Positions 33,078-42,188 are shown, counted from the first letter of the stretch. The stretch: DNA of 64,000 nucleotides from Planctomycetota bacterium (GCA_022711755.1 JAKLEA010000024.1:1-64000); one strand, 5' to 3'. Numbers and translations: made by a program. Notes: a model not told the origin generated them from the sequence alone.

Positions 33078-33768
33078 CTCCCTCAGCGTCAATTATGGCG
33101 CGATCCGCGCGCTCAAGGATGTCAGCCTGCGGGTTGCCCCCGGCGAGATCGTCGCCCTCATCGGCGCCAACGGCGCGGGCAAGTCCACGCTCCTGAAATC
33201 CATCTCCGGCATCATCCCCGTCCGTTCGGGCAATATCGTCTTCCAGGGCGAGAACATCACCGGCTGGCCATCGCACAGAATCGTGAAGGTCGGCATCGTT
33301 CAGGTTCCCGAGGGCAGGCGGATATTCGCGAACCTGACGGTTGAGGAAAACCTGCTGCTTGGCGGCGTCGCGCTGCGGGACAGGCGACTGCTGAAGACGA
33401 CTCTGGAGGAGGCGTACGACCTTTTCCCCCGGCTGCGGGAGCGCCGCGCACAGAGCGGCGGCACGCTCTCCGGCGGGGAACAGCAGATGCTGTCCCTGGC
33501 GCGCGGGCTGATCGCCCGACCCCGCCTGCTGCTTCTCGATGAGCCGTCGCTGGGCTTGGCGCCGAAGCTGGTTGAACAGATATTTCAGCGCATAGCAGAC
33601 CTGCGAGCGCAAGGCCTGACGATACTGCTTGTGGAGCAGAATGCCGCTGCCGCGCTGAAGATCGCCGACAGGGCCTACGTTCTGGAAACCGGGGCAACAA
33701 CAATCAACGGTCCGGCTGCGGATCTTCTGAACAGCCCGGCGGTCAAGACGGCCTACCTCGGCGTCTGA
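33064..33768 (+). CDS. livF: branched-chain amino acid-type ABC ATPase LivF
   Basis: Second ATPase of the importer, 234 residues, a normal length for LivF. Walker A is GANGAGKS (34-41), followed by the signature LSGGEQQMLSLARGL and Walker B LLLLDEPSLGL, with VEQNAAAAL at the switch region. Its start overlaps the end of livG and depends on the preceding poly-G run for a ribosome site. No substrate-binding livJ/livK gene is next to the set; the strong terminator after it shows the operon ends here. Confidence 0.92.
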   Translation: MLRVDSLSVNYGAIRALKDVSLRVAPGEIVALIGANGAGKSTLLKSISGIIPVRSGNIVFQGENITGWPSHRIVKVGIVQVPEGRRIFANLTVEENLLLGGVALRDRRLLKTTLEEAYDLFPRLRERRAQSGGTLSGGEQQMLSLARGLIARPRLLLLDEPSLGLAPKLVEQIFQRIADLRAQGLTILLVEQNAAAALKIADRAYVLETGATTINGPAADLLNSPAVKTAYLGV

Positions 33769-33804
33769 GATCGGGAGCGACTGCGTTCCGCTTCACGCCA
33801 AAGA

Positions 33805-33840
33805 AAAAGGCCCCTGGCGCTTTCGCGTCAGGGGCCTTTT
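33805..33840. terminator. rho-independent terminator, bidirectional
   Basis: AAAAGGCCCCTGGCGC (33805-33820), loop TTTC, then GCGTCAGGGGCCTTTT (33825-33840). The 16-base arms pair fully apart from one G-T wobble, and T and A runs on either side make it work for both livF and the convergent gene. Confidence 0.92.
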
Positions 33841-33871
33841 GTTCGTCTGATTCCGGATATGGGCCTGATGC

Positions 33872-35782
33872 TTACTGGGCCGGTTCCGGACTGTAGCTGA
33901 TGCCGAACCATCCCTCAGCCGTGGGCTGGGTGCCGGCGATCGTGTAGGTCAGATACTTCTTCAGCGTGGCCATGCTCGGGCAGAGGTCCATGTCAACCAG
34001 GTCGCCCAGGCCTTCAAGCTGCTGGAGCATCGGATTGGCCGTGCCTTCGCCCTTGAGCTGCTTGATCAATCCTTCCAGATCGGCAGCCGTGTTTTTGTAC
34101 TGCACGGTGCAGAGCGACTTGGGCAGCGCGGCGACGCCCGCCTTGAACTCGGCGGAGGCGGCCAGCGGGGACTTCGGCTCGGCGACTGCCTGAACCAGCG
34201 CGTCCATCAGGTCTGCGCGGGTCGTGAAGGCGATCCAGTTCTCCACGAACGCGTAGCTGAGCATCGGCTCGGCGCCTTCGGTGCCGGCCGCGCCCATCCT
34301 GATCTCGTAGACCTTCGTGCCGAGGACCATCCTCGGGGTGACGCTCACGAGGCCGCGCGCAAGCTGGAACATCTTGTCCAGACCGCCGCGCAGGGCTTCC
34401 TTGTCCTTCGTGTCCATGACGAGCACAAAGGGCGGAACCTGGGCCATCGGGCCGGCCGCGGCGGCGGCGTCAGCCTTCTCTTCCACCGGCAGCGTGAAGA
34501 CGTGAATCTGGCTGCCCATGGCGCCGAAGAGTTCCTTCTCGATGTCGAACGGGGCGGCTTCATTGGCGGCCAGCATCTGGAGCTGTCCGACCACCTGGGC
34601 GTGAATGCCCGGGTTGATCTGCTCAACCAGCGAGAGAATCTGCTGGAAGAAGTCGGCCATGTCGAAGCTCATCGCTCCGTAGCTGTTCACGTTCGCCGGA
34701 ACGAAGTTCGGCGGGGTTGTCGAGGTCAGGGGCTGACCCATGACCTTGGCAAGTCCCGTCTTCTCGCCGGGCATGTGAACCAGAATCTGGGAGATGTTGT
34801 ACTTCTCCCTCATCAGTCCGCTGATGACGACGGACTTGAGTTCCTTGAAGCCGAGGGCGGCGATGACGTCTTCAGCCCTGACGATGCCTTCCTGGGTCTG
34901 CTTGTAGAGCAGGTCCATGAGCGGTCCCATGTTCAGGTACATCTGAACGTCCGGAGCGGCCGCTGCATCGGCGTCGCCTATCTGCTTCATGGCTTCGGCC
35001 GTGTTCTTGGCCAGCGCGCCGCAGGCATCCTTGTAGGCCGCGCTGTCAGCCAGGCAGCCCGCGCCCTTGCCGCTAATTGAAGCCAGAACCTTGTCAAGGG
35101 CGGCATGCTTGGAATCAACGGTGCCCACGTCCAGGATTACGTAGTTCCCGGCCACCGCGTAATAGATTGCCGGCGGGGACGTGAAAAGCTTGTTCTCTTC
35201 CTCGCCAAGCTCGATGACGTCCTCTTCAACAACCTCGTCCTGGGGGGCGACGCCCGCGTCGGCTCCGCTCATGCCCGGAGGGATGATGCGGGTGACGGTG
35301 ACGCCCTCGACGGTTTCATCCTTAAACTCCACGCCTTCCTTGCTGGCGCGGTCCTTAAGCCTGGACAGGATGTCCTTGGCTTCGGTTTCCTTGCCGGCGC
35401 AGTTGGCCAGAAGGATGACCTCAAGTTGCTGAGTCTCAACGTCAAAGGAGCACAGGGCAACGGCCATCTCGCCCGTCAGCGCGCCCTCAAGCTCGTCGAG
35501 CTTTATGCCCACTTCCTCTTCGGCCGTCGAAACGCCCATCTTCACGTTCTCGATCACGCCTTCCAGGAACTTCTGCACCTCCGGATCCTGGTACATCTTG
35601 TAGATGCTGCGCGTCTTAAGGCGCGTCATGAACTGCGGATAGTTCGCCACCTGGGCCACAGCGATCGTGCCGTCCGGCAGCACCTTCGCCGCGTCAGCCG
35701 CGCGAGCGCTCGCTGCGGCTACCCAGCACGTGACCAGCATTACCAGTGCGACTCCAAAGCCTGTCTTTCTGCGGTTCACCAT
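33872..35782 (-). CDS. exported DUF3352-like hypothetical protein
   Basis: 636-residue exported protein. The signal (VALVMLVTCWVAAASARAAD) ends in an AxA site. The body begins KVLPDGTIAVAQVANYPQFM, followed by repeated alpha/beta units with long helices and Ala/Lys/Glu-rich stretches (AAAAAGPMAQVPPFVLVMDT, DKMFQLARGL). The pattern 'LPADT...VAVV' and the tandem 'VLVMDTKDKEALRGGLDK' are typical of DUF3352-type proteins of unknown function. An acidic patch (DEVVEEDVIELGEEENK, about 180-200) may be a linker. AAGGAG precedes the ATG by 8 bases. It lies 97 bases downstream of a trypsin-like protease gene on the same strand. Confidence 0.7.
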   Translation of the reverse strand: MVNRRKTGFGVALVMLVTCWVAAASARAADAAKVLPDGTIAVAQVANYPQFMTRLKTRSIYKMYQDPEVQKFLEGVIENVKMGVSTAEEEVGIKLDELEGALTGEMAVALCSFDVETQQLEVILLANCAGKETEAKDILSRLKDRASKEGVEFKDETVEGVTVTRIIPPGMSGADAGVAPQDEVVEEDVIELGEEENKLFTSPPAIYYAVAGNYVILDVGTVDSKHAALDKVLASISGKGAGCLADSAAYKDACGALAKNTAEAMKQIGDADAAAAPDVQMYLNMGPLMDLLYKQTQEGIVRAEDVIAALGFKELKSVVISGLMREKYNISQILVHMPGEKTGLAKVMGQPLTSTTPPNFVPANVNSYGAMSFDMADFFQQILSLVEQINPGIHAQVVGQLQMLAANEAAPFDIEKELFGAMGSQIHVFTLPVEEKADAAAAAGPMAQVPPFVLVMDTKDKEALRGGLDKMFQLARGLVSVTPRMVLGTKVYEIRMGAAGTEGAEPMLSYAFVENWIAFTTRADLMDALVQAVAEPKSPLAASAEFKAGVAALPKSLCTVQYKNTAADLEGLIKQLKGEGTANPMLQQLEGLGDLVDMDLCPSMATLKKYLTYTIAGTQPTAEGWFGISYSPEPAQ

Positions 35783-35879
35783 TCAATCTTCTCCTTACCG
35801 AAGTCTCTCCGCGCGCCGCGCTTCCTGCGCGCACGCGCTCTCTCCACCGAAATGTCCCTTTCCTTCACACTGAAAACCT

Positions 35880-36842
35880 TTACCTCCCCGACTCGCCGAC
35901 ATCGTCTTTGACTGCTCGTCTTGATGGAGGCTCAAGGTAGTGATAGCCCGTGTTCGGGTTATCCACGTTATACGCGAAGGCCTCGTGGTTGTCCAGAAAA
36001 TGTCTCAGGTAATTCACCGGCACGGCAAAGCCAAGCCCCTCCGCCATCATGCCCGCCTTGCGGTGCGTGACCCCTATCACCTCCCCCCGAAGATTCAGCA
36101 GCGGCCCCCCGCTGTTGCCGGGATTTATCGGCGCCGTCGTCTGCAGCGTCAATATCCCCTCCATCAGCCGCGCCCTGTTGCTGATTATCCCCTCCGACAC
36201 TGACCTTTCCAACCCCAGCGGATTGCCCACCGCAAACACCGGCTGCCCCGCGCCAACCTTGTCATAAGACCCAAGAAACAACTTGGTTAGACGCAATCCG
36301 CCCAAGTCCTCAATCTTCAGCAACGCAAGATCGAAATAGGGATTCACAGCCAATATGCGCACCTTGTCAATCTTCTTCCTGTCCAGTCCCCCCTGTCCCT
36401 TCAAAAACAACGTGACACTCACCTTCGTCTCTCGCTCGATAACATGCGCGTTGGTCACCACATGGCCCTGCTCGCTGACGACGAATCCTGACCCCAGCCC
36501 GCTGGGCGTGCTCACCATCACCACGCCCTCCCCGAACTTGCGCACGCACTCGTCAACGCCAAGCTCCGTCAGATCTGCGGTACTGTAAAGCTTCCCGCCG
36601 TCTTCCCGAATTTCTTCAGAAGGCCTGTCAGCCTTGTCAATATCCTTCAGAATTTCGATAACATCGTCGCGCGGGACTTCAAGTATGCTGAAGCCCAGAT
36701 CAACAAGTATGGCATTATTTCTCTCTTTCAGAATGTCGCCCTCGATGCTGCCGCCGCTCTTGAGAGTGATCCTGTCCCGCGCAGCCGCATCGCCGATAAA
36801 GATCGCCAGAATGACCGCAGCCACGCCTGCTGCAAGTTTCAT
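35880..36842 (-). CDS. exported trypsin-like (HtrA-type) serine protease
   Basis: 320-residue exported S1C-type protease. After a signal (GVAAVILAIFIGDAAA) comes a short beta module with RDRITLKSGGSIEGDIL, seen in several PVC exported proteins. The protease domain has the full triad: His133 in VTNAHVIE, Asp171 in NPYFDLALLKI, and Ser244 in PINPGNSGGPLL, and the oxyanion region VFAVGNPLGLE. There is no PDZ domain, unlike DegP/DegS. It probably serves protein quality control in the periplasm. It could be co-transcribed with the DUF3352-like gene downstream. Confidence 0.88.
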   Translation of the reverse strand: MKLAAGVAAVILAIFIGDAAARDRITLKSGGSIEGDILKERNNAILVDLGFSILEVPRDDVIEILKDIDKADRPSEEIREDGGKLYSTADLTELGVDECVRKFGEGVVMVSTPSGLGSGFVVSEQGHVVTNAHVIERETKVSVTLFLKGQGGLDRKKIDKVRILAVNPYFDLALLKIEDLGGLRLTKLFLGSYDKVGAGQPVFAVGNPLGLERSVSEGIISNRARLMEGILTLQTTAPINPGNSGGPLLNLRGEVIGVTHRKAGMMAEGLGFAVPVNYLRHFLDNHEAFAYNVDNPNTGYHYLEPPSRRAVKDDVGESGR

Positions 36843-37107
36843 CTTCTCTCCACAAAAAAACAGAAACAGCCAACCGGAAAACCGCGTCCTGCCGCGAGGC
36901 CGTGATTCTACCAGCTACGAACGGACAGACAAGCGCCAATCCGCGCGGACAATTCTTCCTCCCCCCGCCGCCCTCTGACTCTCAGAGTCGCTGGTTTCTT
37001 TCACGCGGCGGGGGGGGAGGTGGCCTCAATAGAGGCCGGAGGGGGGCATTAGGAAACTCCAGCGCGTCCTTCATCTGCCAGGATAAACGGGCGCATCCCT
37101 GCCGGAC
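36843..37107. other. intergenic region with structured G/C-rich repeat
   Basis: Contains the inverted repeat annotated at 36958-37037. It should also carry the promoter of the protease gene on the minus strand; none is obvious. Confidence 0.4.
36958..37037. repeat. inverted repeat of C-run and G-run with inner hairpins
   Basis: CCTCCCCCCGCCGC (36958-36971) pairs with GCGGCGGGGGGGGAGG (37005-37020), differing by two bases in the run length. The loop holds a small palindrome GACTC-TCA-GAGTC, and directly after it comes the perfect hairpin GGCCTC-AATA-GAGGCC (37022-37037). It could be a transcription stop, a G-quadruplex-prone site or a small mobile repeat. Confidence 0.6.
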
Positions 37108-38193
37108 TCATCTTTTCTCCGCCGGAATCGGCTCACCGCCCGTCATCCTGAACGCCGCCTCAAGCGCCGTAAGGCAGGCGGGATAATTATCCTCAACGAC
37201 CGTTTCCGGATTTCGCGGATTCCTCTGCCACATCCTGATGTTCGGCTTCGGGCTTTTCTCCTCGAACTCCTTCCGCTCCTGAAGCTCTATCAGAATGCTC
37301 ATGCAGCCGTGTTCGTGATATAGCGAATCCTCCATATTCCCTTGGAAAATGGGTAGAGCGCGTGGCCAGGGGATGATTGAGTACCTCACGCCCGGCTGGT
37401 TCTTCTGGTACGCGCCGGCCATGTCCATCATGCGCTTCGCCCCGGCGTCGCTGGTCGCCTTCGCAGGTGTGATCTGCATTGCTTTGCAGTGGTAATTCAC
37501 GTTGCCGAAAAAGCGGCGCTCTGCGGCAAGATCGCGGATGGCCCGCGTCTCCGGCTCGCTGTATGGCTTCGGCCCCCGGTAACCGGACGACTTTTCATCG
37601 TCAACGCCGGTCAGACTGGTGCGGAAGTTCGCGCCGCCGGACGGCTCCGGGAAATTTCTGTTCAGGTCAACCCCGTTGGCGTTTGTCCGCGACGCCTTTG
37701 CAGAAGCGCGCCCGCCGGACTTCCAGAACGCGGCGTATCCGTCCGGATTCAGGCACGGCGCGATGAAGACGTCTGTCATTTCGAGGAACTTCGTCTCACG
37801 CTCCGCCTTCCCGCAGCCCTCAATCAACCTTTTCGCAATCCCCATGGCAACCCGGTTGGCGATCCACTCGTCCCCGTGGATGTTCCCCCCGATCAGCGCC
37901 GCCGGGCGCTTCTTCCCATCTCCGCGATGGATTCTCAGGCAGTAAAGCGGGCGGTTCTTGACGCTCTTTCCATAGGTTATTAGCTCGACATTGCCCGGGT
38001 TGTCCTTTGCCGCCTGCGTGATCTCAGCGAACATCCCGTCAAGCGTGGGATATGGGGCAAGCGGATTAGCCTCCCCTGCGGCGGATGTTCCCGCCGGGAA
38101 CCGGCCTCCGATAATCATGAATAGAATAACGACCAGAGCCGACCCGCTCAGCCGCATGCAGATGGCCTTTAGCGTCTTCCCGAGCGCCGTCAT
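37108..38193 (-). CDS. exported M14 zinc carboxypeptidase-like protein
   Basis: 361-residue exported metallopeptidase-like protein. The signal segment (SALVVILFMIIGGRF) is followed by the M14 fold: NVELITYGKSVKNRPLYCL, GGNIHGDEW with zinc ligands His106 and Glu109, FIAPCLNPDGYAAF, NGVDLNRNF, NVNYHCK with the third ligand His235, and ILIELQE with the catalytic Glu303. All key residues are present, so it should be active, possibly on cell-wall peptides or extracellular protein. It lies 16 bases after the zinc-ribbon gene and was probably transcribed with it. Confidence 0.9.
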   Translation of the reverse strand: MTALGKTLKAICMRLSGSALVVILFMIIGGRFPAGTSAAGEANPLAPYPTLDGMFAEITQAAKDNPGNVELITYGKSVKNRPLYCLRIHRGDGKKRPAALIGGNIHGDEWIANRVAMGIAKRLIEGCGKAERETKFLEMTDVFIAPCLNPDGYAAFWKSGGRASAKASRTNANGVDLNRNFPEPSGGANFRTSLTGVDDEKSSGYRGPKPYSEPETRAIRDLAAERRFFGNVNYHCKAMQITPAKATSDAGAKRMMDMAGAYQKNQPGVRYSIIPWPRALPIFQGNMEDSLYHEHGCMSILIELQERKEFEEKSPKPNIRMWQRNPRNPETVVEDNYPACLTALEAAFRMTGGEPIPAEKR

Positions 38194-38209
38194 CGAGGCT
38201 CCCCCAGCT

Positions 38210-38443
38210 TCAATGCCTGCATCCGGCGCAGCTGGAGGCCCTGCATCCCCCGCATCCCCCGCCGTTCCCAGATGATTTGGCGGATGAGGACTTCGACGCT
38301 CCCGCCATGAAACCGCTCATCTTCTTGCGGATGCGGTCGCTCTTGCACTTCGGGCATTCCGGCTTTATGCGCTGGCTGAAGCCCTGCAGGAAAACCTCGA
38401 AGTCCTCCTTGCAGGCGTCGCAGTGAAATTCGTAGATCGGCAT
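38210..38443 (-). CDS. FmdB-type zinc-ribbon protein
   Basis: 77-residue protein of the FmdB/CxxC putative regulatory family. MPIYEFHCDACKEDFEVFL at the N-terminus and ECPKCKSDRIRKKMSGF supply two CxxC pairs for one zinc. The tail is Ser/Gly-rich and ends with extra cysteines (GGGCGGCRASSCAGC), common in the family. A TGAGGAT site precedes the ATG at 38443. It lies 16 bases before the M14 gene. Family function is not established. Confidence 0.88.
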   Translation of the reverse strand: MPIYEFHCDACKEDFEVFLQGFSQRIKPECPKCKSDRIRKKMSGFMAGASKSSSAKSSGNGGGCGGCRASSCAGCRH

Positions 38444-38741
38444 TGCTATCCTCACCATTCGAAATTGAAGAGCTACACATTAAGTCTCGGTTATTCTATG
38501 CGGATGAAGGGCGGGTGGGAAGGGATCATTCCACAAAAAAGATCGCAGGTTTATCTATTCCCGGTAAATGAAAGCGATGTGATATGAGGAAACAGGAAAG
38601 TTGTTATGTTGAGATGGCCTTATTTTATCAAAACAGGTATAAGAAAAATCCTCTATAAGACACTCACCTGCTTGAATCGGATACCCGTGAAACCCGATGC
38701 CCGAAACAGAATTTATCAGAGCTCGGCAATCGTTGACCGGA
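38444..38741. other. intergenic region, no feature seen
   Basis: Lower in GC than the flanks. It lies between the zinc-ribbon gene and the PEP-CTERM gene, both on the minus strand, so it should hold the promoter of the zinc-ribbon/M14 pair and the 3' end of the PEP-CTERM transcript. I see no convincing hairpin with a T run. Confidence 0.35.
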
Positions 38742-39755
38742 TTATCCTTTACGCCTTCGGAGTATTGTTCCAATCAGACCCAGTCCAAAAAGCGCCAGGC
38801 TGGACGGTTCGGGCAGGACAAAAGTCACGGCTCCGGTCATGACCAGGTCAATTCCATCATTGGTTTCAGGCGTGTTTGTGGGGAAATAGGTAGCATTTGT
38901 CCAATCTACGAGGTCCAGTCCCGTGCCAGTTACATCCGGAGCGAAAAGAGAATATCCATAGATGGTGGTCCCGGCGGAGACAAGCGTCGTGGTCTCGATT
39001 ATGTTTCCCCCGATAGGCTGGTTATTCACCGTTGCCGAATTGCGGTCAAGATTCGGCCCGCCGCTGACTTCATACCTGAGGACTTCATAAGTTTGAGACG
39101 GCGTAACGGAGGATGTGCCCCACGAACCTGCCGTGTAAGTGACTACATTGCCGTAATTCGTCGGGGTTGAACCGGCCAGACCGGTAATTGCGGCTATTCT
39201 GAATGCGTCATGTGCGGTTGACACTCCGCGCTCCATCACGACGAACGCAACGTCCGCAGCGGAGGTCAACCCTCCGGGGAATATAAAATCAATCCGCTCA
39301 ATATTGTTGTTATTCCCTGCGGTGTTTCCTTCATTAGTGAACACATTATCGGAACCGTTGACTATGCTTCGAGACCCGACAAGGGCTGCCATGTCGGTGG
39401 TGTAACGTCCGTGAACATTGATGTTAGTAGCATCACGTGAAATCTGGACATTCCAAGCCAGCGACTGATTAGGGTTCGAGGTCGGGAAAGTCTCAGTCGC
39501 TGTATTGCGCCTGACATATACGTCACCCTGAATTGTCGGCCACCATTTACCGCTGGAATCCGTGGCGCTCGTGATACGCCTTACAAGCCCGTCATAATTG
39601 ACAGTCATCCCGGCAGGGAAGACTATGCTTCTTGCATAAGTAGGGGCATAAGTGTCTTCCGTGGTTATTGATGTGACAACGTATGCCCTGGCGTTGCCAA
39701 CCATCACCAGCATCGCCAGCGCTGCAATTGTAATGGCATTTCTACATGCATACAT
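38742..39755 (-). CDS. PEP-CTERM sorting-domain exported protein
   Basis: 337-residue exported protein. Signal MYACRNAITIAALAMLVMV, with an AxA site at NARA. The mature part is Asn/Thr/Ser/Gly-rich and strand-rich, with no catalytic motif. The C-terminus VLPEPSSLALFGLGLIG followed by RRR is a complete PEP-CTERM signal: the Pro-Glu-Pro motif, a membrane segment and an arginine tail, cut and sorted by exosortase. Such proteins usually belong to exopolysaccharide or surface structures. No exosortase gene is in the window. A degenerate relative lies just upstream on the same strand. Confidence 0.88.
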   Translation of the reverse strand: MYACRNAITIAALAMLVMVGNARAYVVTSITTEDTYAPTYARSIVFPAGMTVNYDGLVRRITSATDSSGKWWPTIQGDVYVRRNTATETFPTSNPNQSLAWNVQISRDATNINVHGRYTTDMAALVGSRSIVNGSDNVFTNEGNTAGNNNNIERIDFIFPGGLTSAADVAFVVMERGVSTAHDAFRIAAITGLAGSTPTNYGNVVTYTAGSWGTSSVTPSQTYEVLRYEVSGGPNLDRNSATVNNQPIGGNIIETTTLVSAGTTIYGYSLFAPDVTGTGLDLVDWTNATYFPTNTPETNDGIDLVMTGAVTFVLPEPSSLALFGLGLIGTILRRRKG

Positions 39756-39864
39756 CGTGTGCTTCGCTCCTAGGAATTAATGGCGAGCGAACTACCTGCC
39801 ACGGGGTGAACCTACAAACTTAAGGGAATTATATCGTAATCAGCACTATTGTCAAGGCATAATC
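39756..39864. other. AT-rich region between PEP-CTERM genes
   Basis: Short AT-rich spacer that probably contains the promoter of the intact PEP-CTERM gene on the minus strand. TAGGAG lies about 12 bases before its ATG, a rather long spacing. Confidence 0.3.
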
Positions 39865-40332
39865 TTAGTAAAAATAAGCATTAGGCTGCGACCGCCTGCG
39901 ATATATTCTTATGGCCAGTGCTCCAAATGCCAGCATCACAAGGCTTGACGGCTCGGGAACCACCCCGCTGGCTGAAGTAACTTCACTGATTGCGCCTAAC
40001 TGCAATCCAACATTAATAGCGCGAGTGAAGCCGGGCGGCGGGGCTTCGCATCCGACCTGGGCGCGGAAGTAAAGATATCCATCGGTCTTGTTGGCCGGGG
40101 TGACGTTGTCATCAAAGTAGATCCAAAAAGTCAACATTGGTGGTATTGTTCCCGACAAGATCGCTTTCCGACTGGCCGGTCTGCTGATCGCCGACAGGGG
40201 CGCAAATGTTAACATAGGGTATCGGCCACCAACCCGCAGTGGTCGGCGAGTTGATCGCCATCGGAAGCGCGAGCAACCTGAGTGTAAAGACCAAAATGGT
40301 TATAATTGATAGAATCGCAACAGCAATGACAT
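39865..40332 (-). pseudogene. frameshifted PEP-CTERM protein gene
   Basis: The C-terminal frame ends VVPEPSSLVMLAFGALAIR with an RRR tail, a PEP-CTERM signal. The preceding part (WIYFDDNVTPANKTDGYLYF, AQVGCEAPPPGF) continues in another frame upstream (WWPIPYVNICAPVGDQQTGQ, SESDLVGNNTTNVDF). Removing one base from the A5 run at 40125-40129 (T5 on the coding strand) joins them as NVDFWIYFDD. Farther upstream that frame is a hydrophobic signal (VIAVAILSIITILVFTLRLL) without a start, while the ATG at 40332, with GAAGGAG ahead, is one frame off, implying a second small indel. The product is also short for such proteins. Sequencing error at the A run is the alternative. Confidence 0.75.
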
Positions 40333-40589
40333 CTTATTCTGCTCCTTCTCCTTTCCCCGGAAAAGTACTTCTTGTCCCCAAGTCCAATTAGGATGTTCCG
40401 AAAGGGCTGGCCATGTTGTCATCTAAGGAGCATTAGAATATAATCAGACCTTTCAAGAATGGAAGATTACTCCGCATTTATTACCAGGGATTCCTCAAAT
40501 GTCCTCTTGCCGGTGAAAGGCGCTTGCAGTAGTCTATGGCGCGACTCCAATCCGCTCGAATAAAGATTGCATTTAGCGGGAGCCGGCCC
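40333..40589. other. divergent intergenic region before the hydrolase operon
   Basis: This region should contain the promoter for the eight-gene plus-strand operon and, on the other strand, that of the broken PEP-CTERM gene. It is relatively AT-rich around 40420-40480. GGGAG at 40578-40582 is the likely ribosome site of the first gene. I found no operator-like palindrome. Confidence 0.35.
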
Positions 40590-42188
40590 TTGCATCCCAC
40601 ATTGCGAAATATCATAAAGGCCGTCTGTGCAGTTACTTGCGCTGTCATCATTCCAGCCTGCGCGACTGTCGCTCCTCCGGAACCTCAGAAGCCCCTCGAG
40701 CCGGAGACAATCCCGAAATATCTCTGGATCGTCAATCGCAATGCCCCCGTCATGAGTTCCGTGATCTCGCAGAGCGACTGGTTGACGTGGCGTCATGCCA
40801 CGTATGACCGCGTCGGAATCAGATACATTCTCTCACAGTGCGCCGCATCCGGCATCCGGCGAGTCTATTACCGGACCTTCGGCGGCGGGCTTGCCCAGTA
40901 TCCATCCGACCTGCCCGATGCCAGAATGATGAAGCAGCCAGAGACGGGGGTTGACTATTCCGGCTTCGATCATTTGCGGGAAACAGTCGAATTCGGACAC
41001 AGGCTGGGGCTTGAGGTCTGCGTCTGGTACACGTTCCTGGAGGAAAATCACGCATGGCCCGACCATCTCAGGAGCGCTTATCTGGACAATCATCCCGGTT
41101 TTTGGGAGGTTGACGCGAGCGGCAACGTGATTGACGCGCTTCCGAGCTTCGCCTATCCGGAATACCGTCGCCAGCGAGTTGCCCTTGCGCAGGAAGTTCT
41201 CAGGAAATACCCGATTGACGGTCTGATGCTGGATTTCGAGCGTCGCGGCTCCCCGGGGCGCGGGGACAATGCGGGATACTCACAACTCGCCCTTGAGGAA
41301 TTCAGGAAGAAGACCGGCAGTAATGATTTCCCCAAACCGGACGACGAGGCATGGCGCAGGCACAGGGCGGAATACATCAACGTGACAATCCGGGATATCC
41401 GGACCGCGATTGAGCGGCAGGGCAGGAAGATTCCTCTTGTCGCAATGGTTCCGAGCCGTCTGGACGGTATCAGCAGCGTTGCGGACATTGCCGCATGGCA
41501 GGCTGGGGGATTGTTTGACCGGACTTGTCTGATCGGCCACGGCAAGGCATGGGGATGGTGCGGCTCGCCCAGGGAGGCTTTCGAGCTTCAACAGAACCTG
41601 AAAGGGGAAAAGGGATTTGTTCTTTACGTCTATAAGGGAAGCGCCGATGAAATCCGCAAGAGCGCGGCTGAGGCGAATGAACTCGGACTGAACGAAATTA
41701 TCTGGTTTGAGACCGGCCCTCTGGATTTCAACAATCTCTGGGACCTTGTCGCTACTCAATGCATCGCCCCGGAAGTGAGAATCAAGAGGGAATTCGCGGT
41801 CTCCGAACTTCCGTCAGACGCCCGGTTGCGGGTGGACGCAGATTGCTCGGCGGATGTCTTTGTTAATGGCAAAGAAGTAGCGGCGGAATTGACCGGGACA
41901 AGGACATTAAGCATCGCCGAACATATTCAACCGGGTATGAATGCCATTGCCATCCGGGCCAGGCCGCTGAAGGGCGCGTCCAGACCGGGGCTGGCGGCGG
42001 TGATAGAGACGACCTCGCCGTCAGGCCAGGTCGCCAGGATGATCAGCGACGAATCGTGGCTTGCCGCGGAAACGGACGTTTCCGATCAGTGGACGACATC
42101 GGGCGCGGACGGGGATGGCAAATGGCGCAAATCCGACGCGGTGGGGATGGTCGGACTCTGGCCCCGGATGGGGAGGAAGCTGGAGTGA
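40590..42188 (+). CDS. GHL10-type glycoside hydrolase-like lipoprotein
   Basis: 532-residue lipoprotein. The TTG start gives a compact signal, with HPTLRNIIK and AVCAVTCAVIIPAC placing the lipid on Cys24; GGGAG lies 7 bases upstream. The ATG at 40536 would add 18 residues with no ribosome site. Residues ~35-400 form a TIM barrel of the 'glycosyl hydrolase-like 10' kind: SGIRRVYYRTFGGGLAQYPS, GLEVCVWYTFLEENHAW, PIDGLMLDFERRGSPGRG (strand with Asp/Glu, candidate catalytic) and GLNEIIWFETGPLDF. Residues ~410-530 form a beta-sandwich like the N-terminal domain of rhamnosidases (DADCSADVFVNGKEVAAEL, SWLAAETDV). It ends in GTGA, overlapping the next start. No substrate is known. Confidence 0.75.
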   Translation: MHPTLRNIIKAVCAVTCAVIIPACATVAPPEPQKPLEPETIPKYLWIVNRNAPVMSSVISQSDWLTWRHATYDRVGIRYILSQCAASGIRRVYYRTFGGGLAQYPSDLPDARMMKQPETGVDYSGFDHLRETVEFGHRLGLEVCVWYTFLEENHAWPDHLRSAYLDNHPGFWEVDASGNVIDALPSFAYPEYRRQRVALAQEVLRKYPIDGLMLDFERRGSPGRGDNAGYSQLALEEFRKKTGSNDFPKPDDEAWRRHRAEYINVTIRDIRTAIERQGRKIPLVAMVPSRLDGISSVADIAAWQAGGLFDRTCLIGHGKAWGWCGSPREAFELQQNLKGEKGFVLYVYKGSADEIRKSAAEANELGLNEIIWFETGPLDFNNLWDLVATQCIAPEVRIKREFAVSELPSDARLRVDADCSADVFVNGKEVAAELTGTRTLSIAEHIQPGMNAIAIRARPLKGASRPGLAAVIETTSPSGQVARMISDESWLAAETDVSDQWTTSGADGDGKWRKSDAVGMVGLWPRMGRKLE

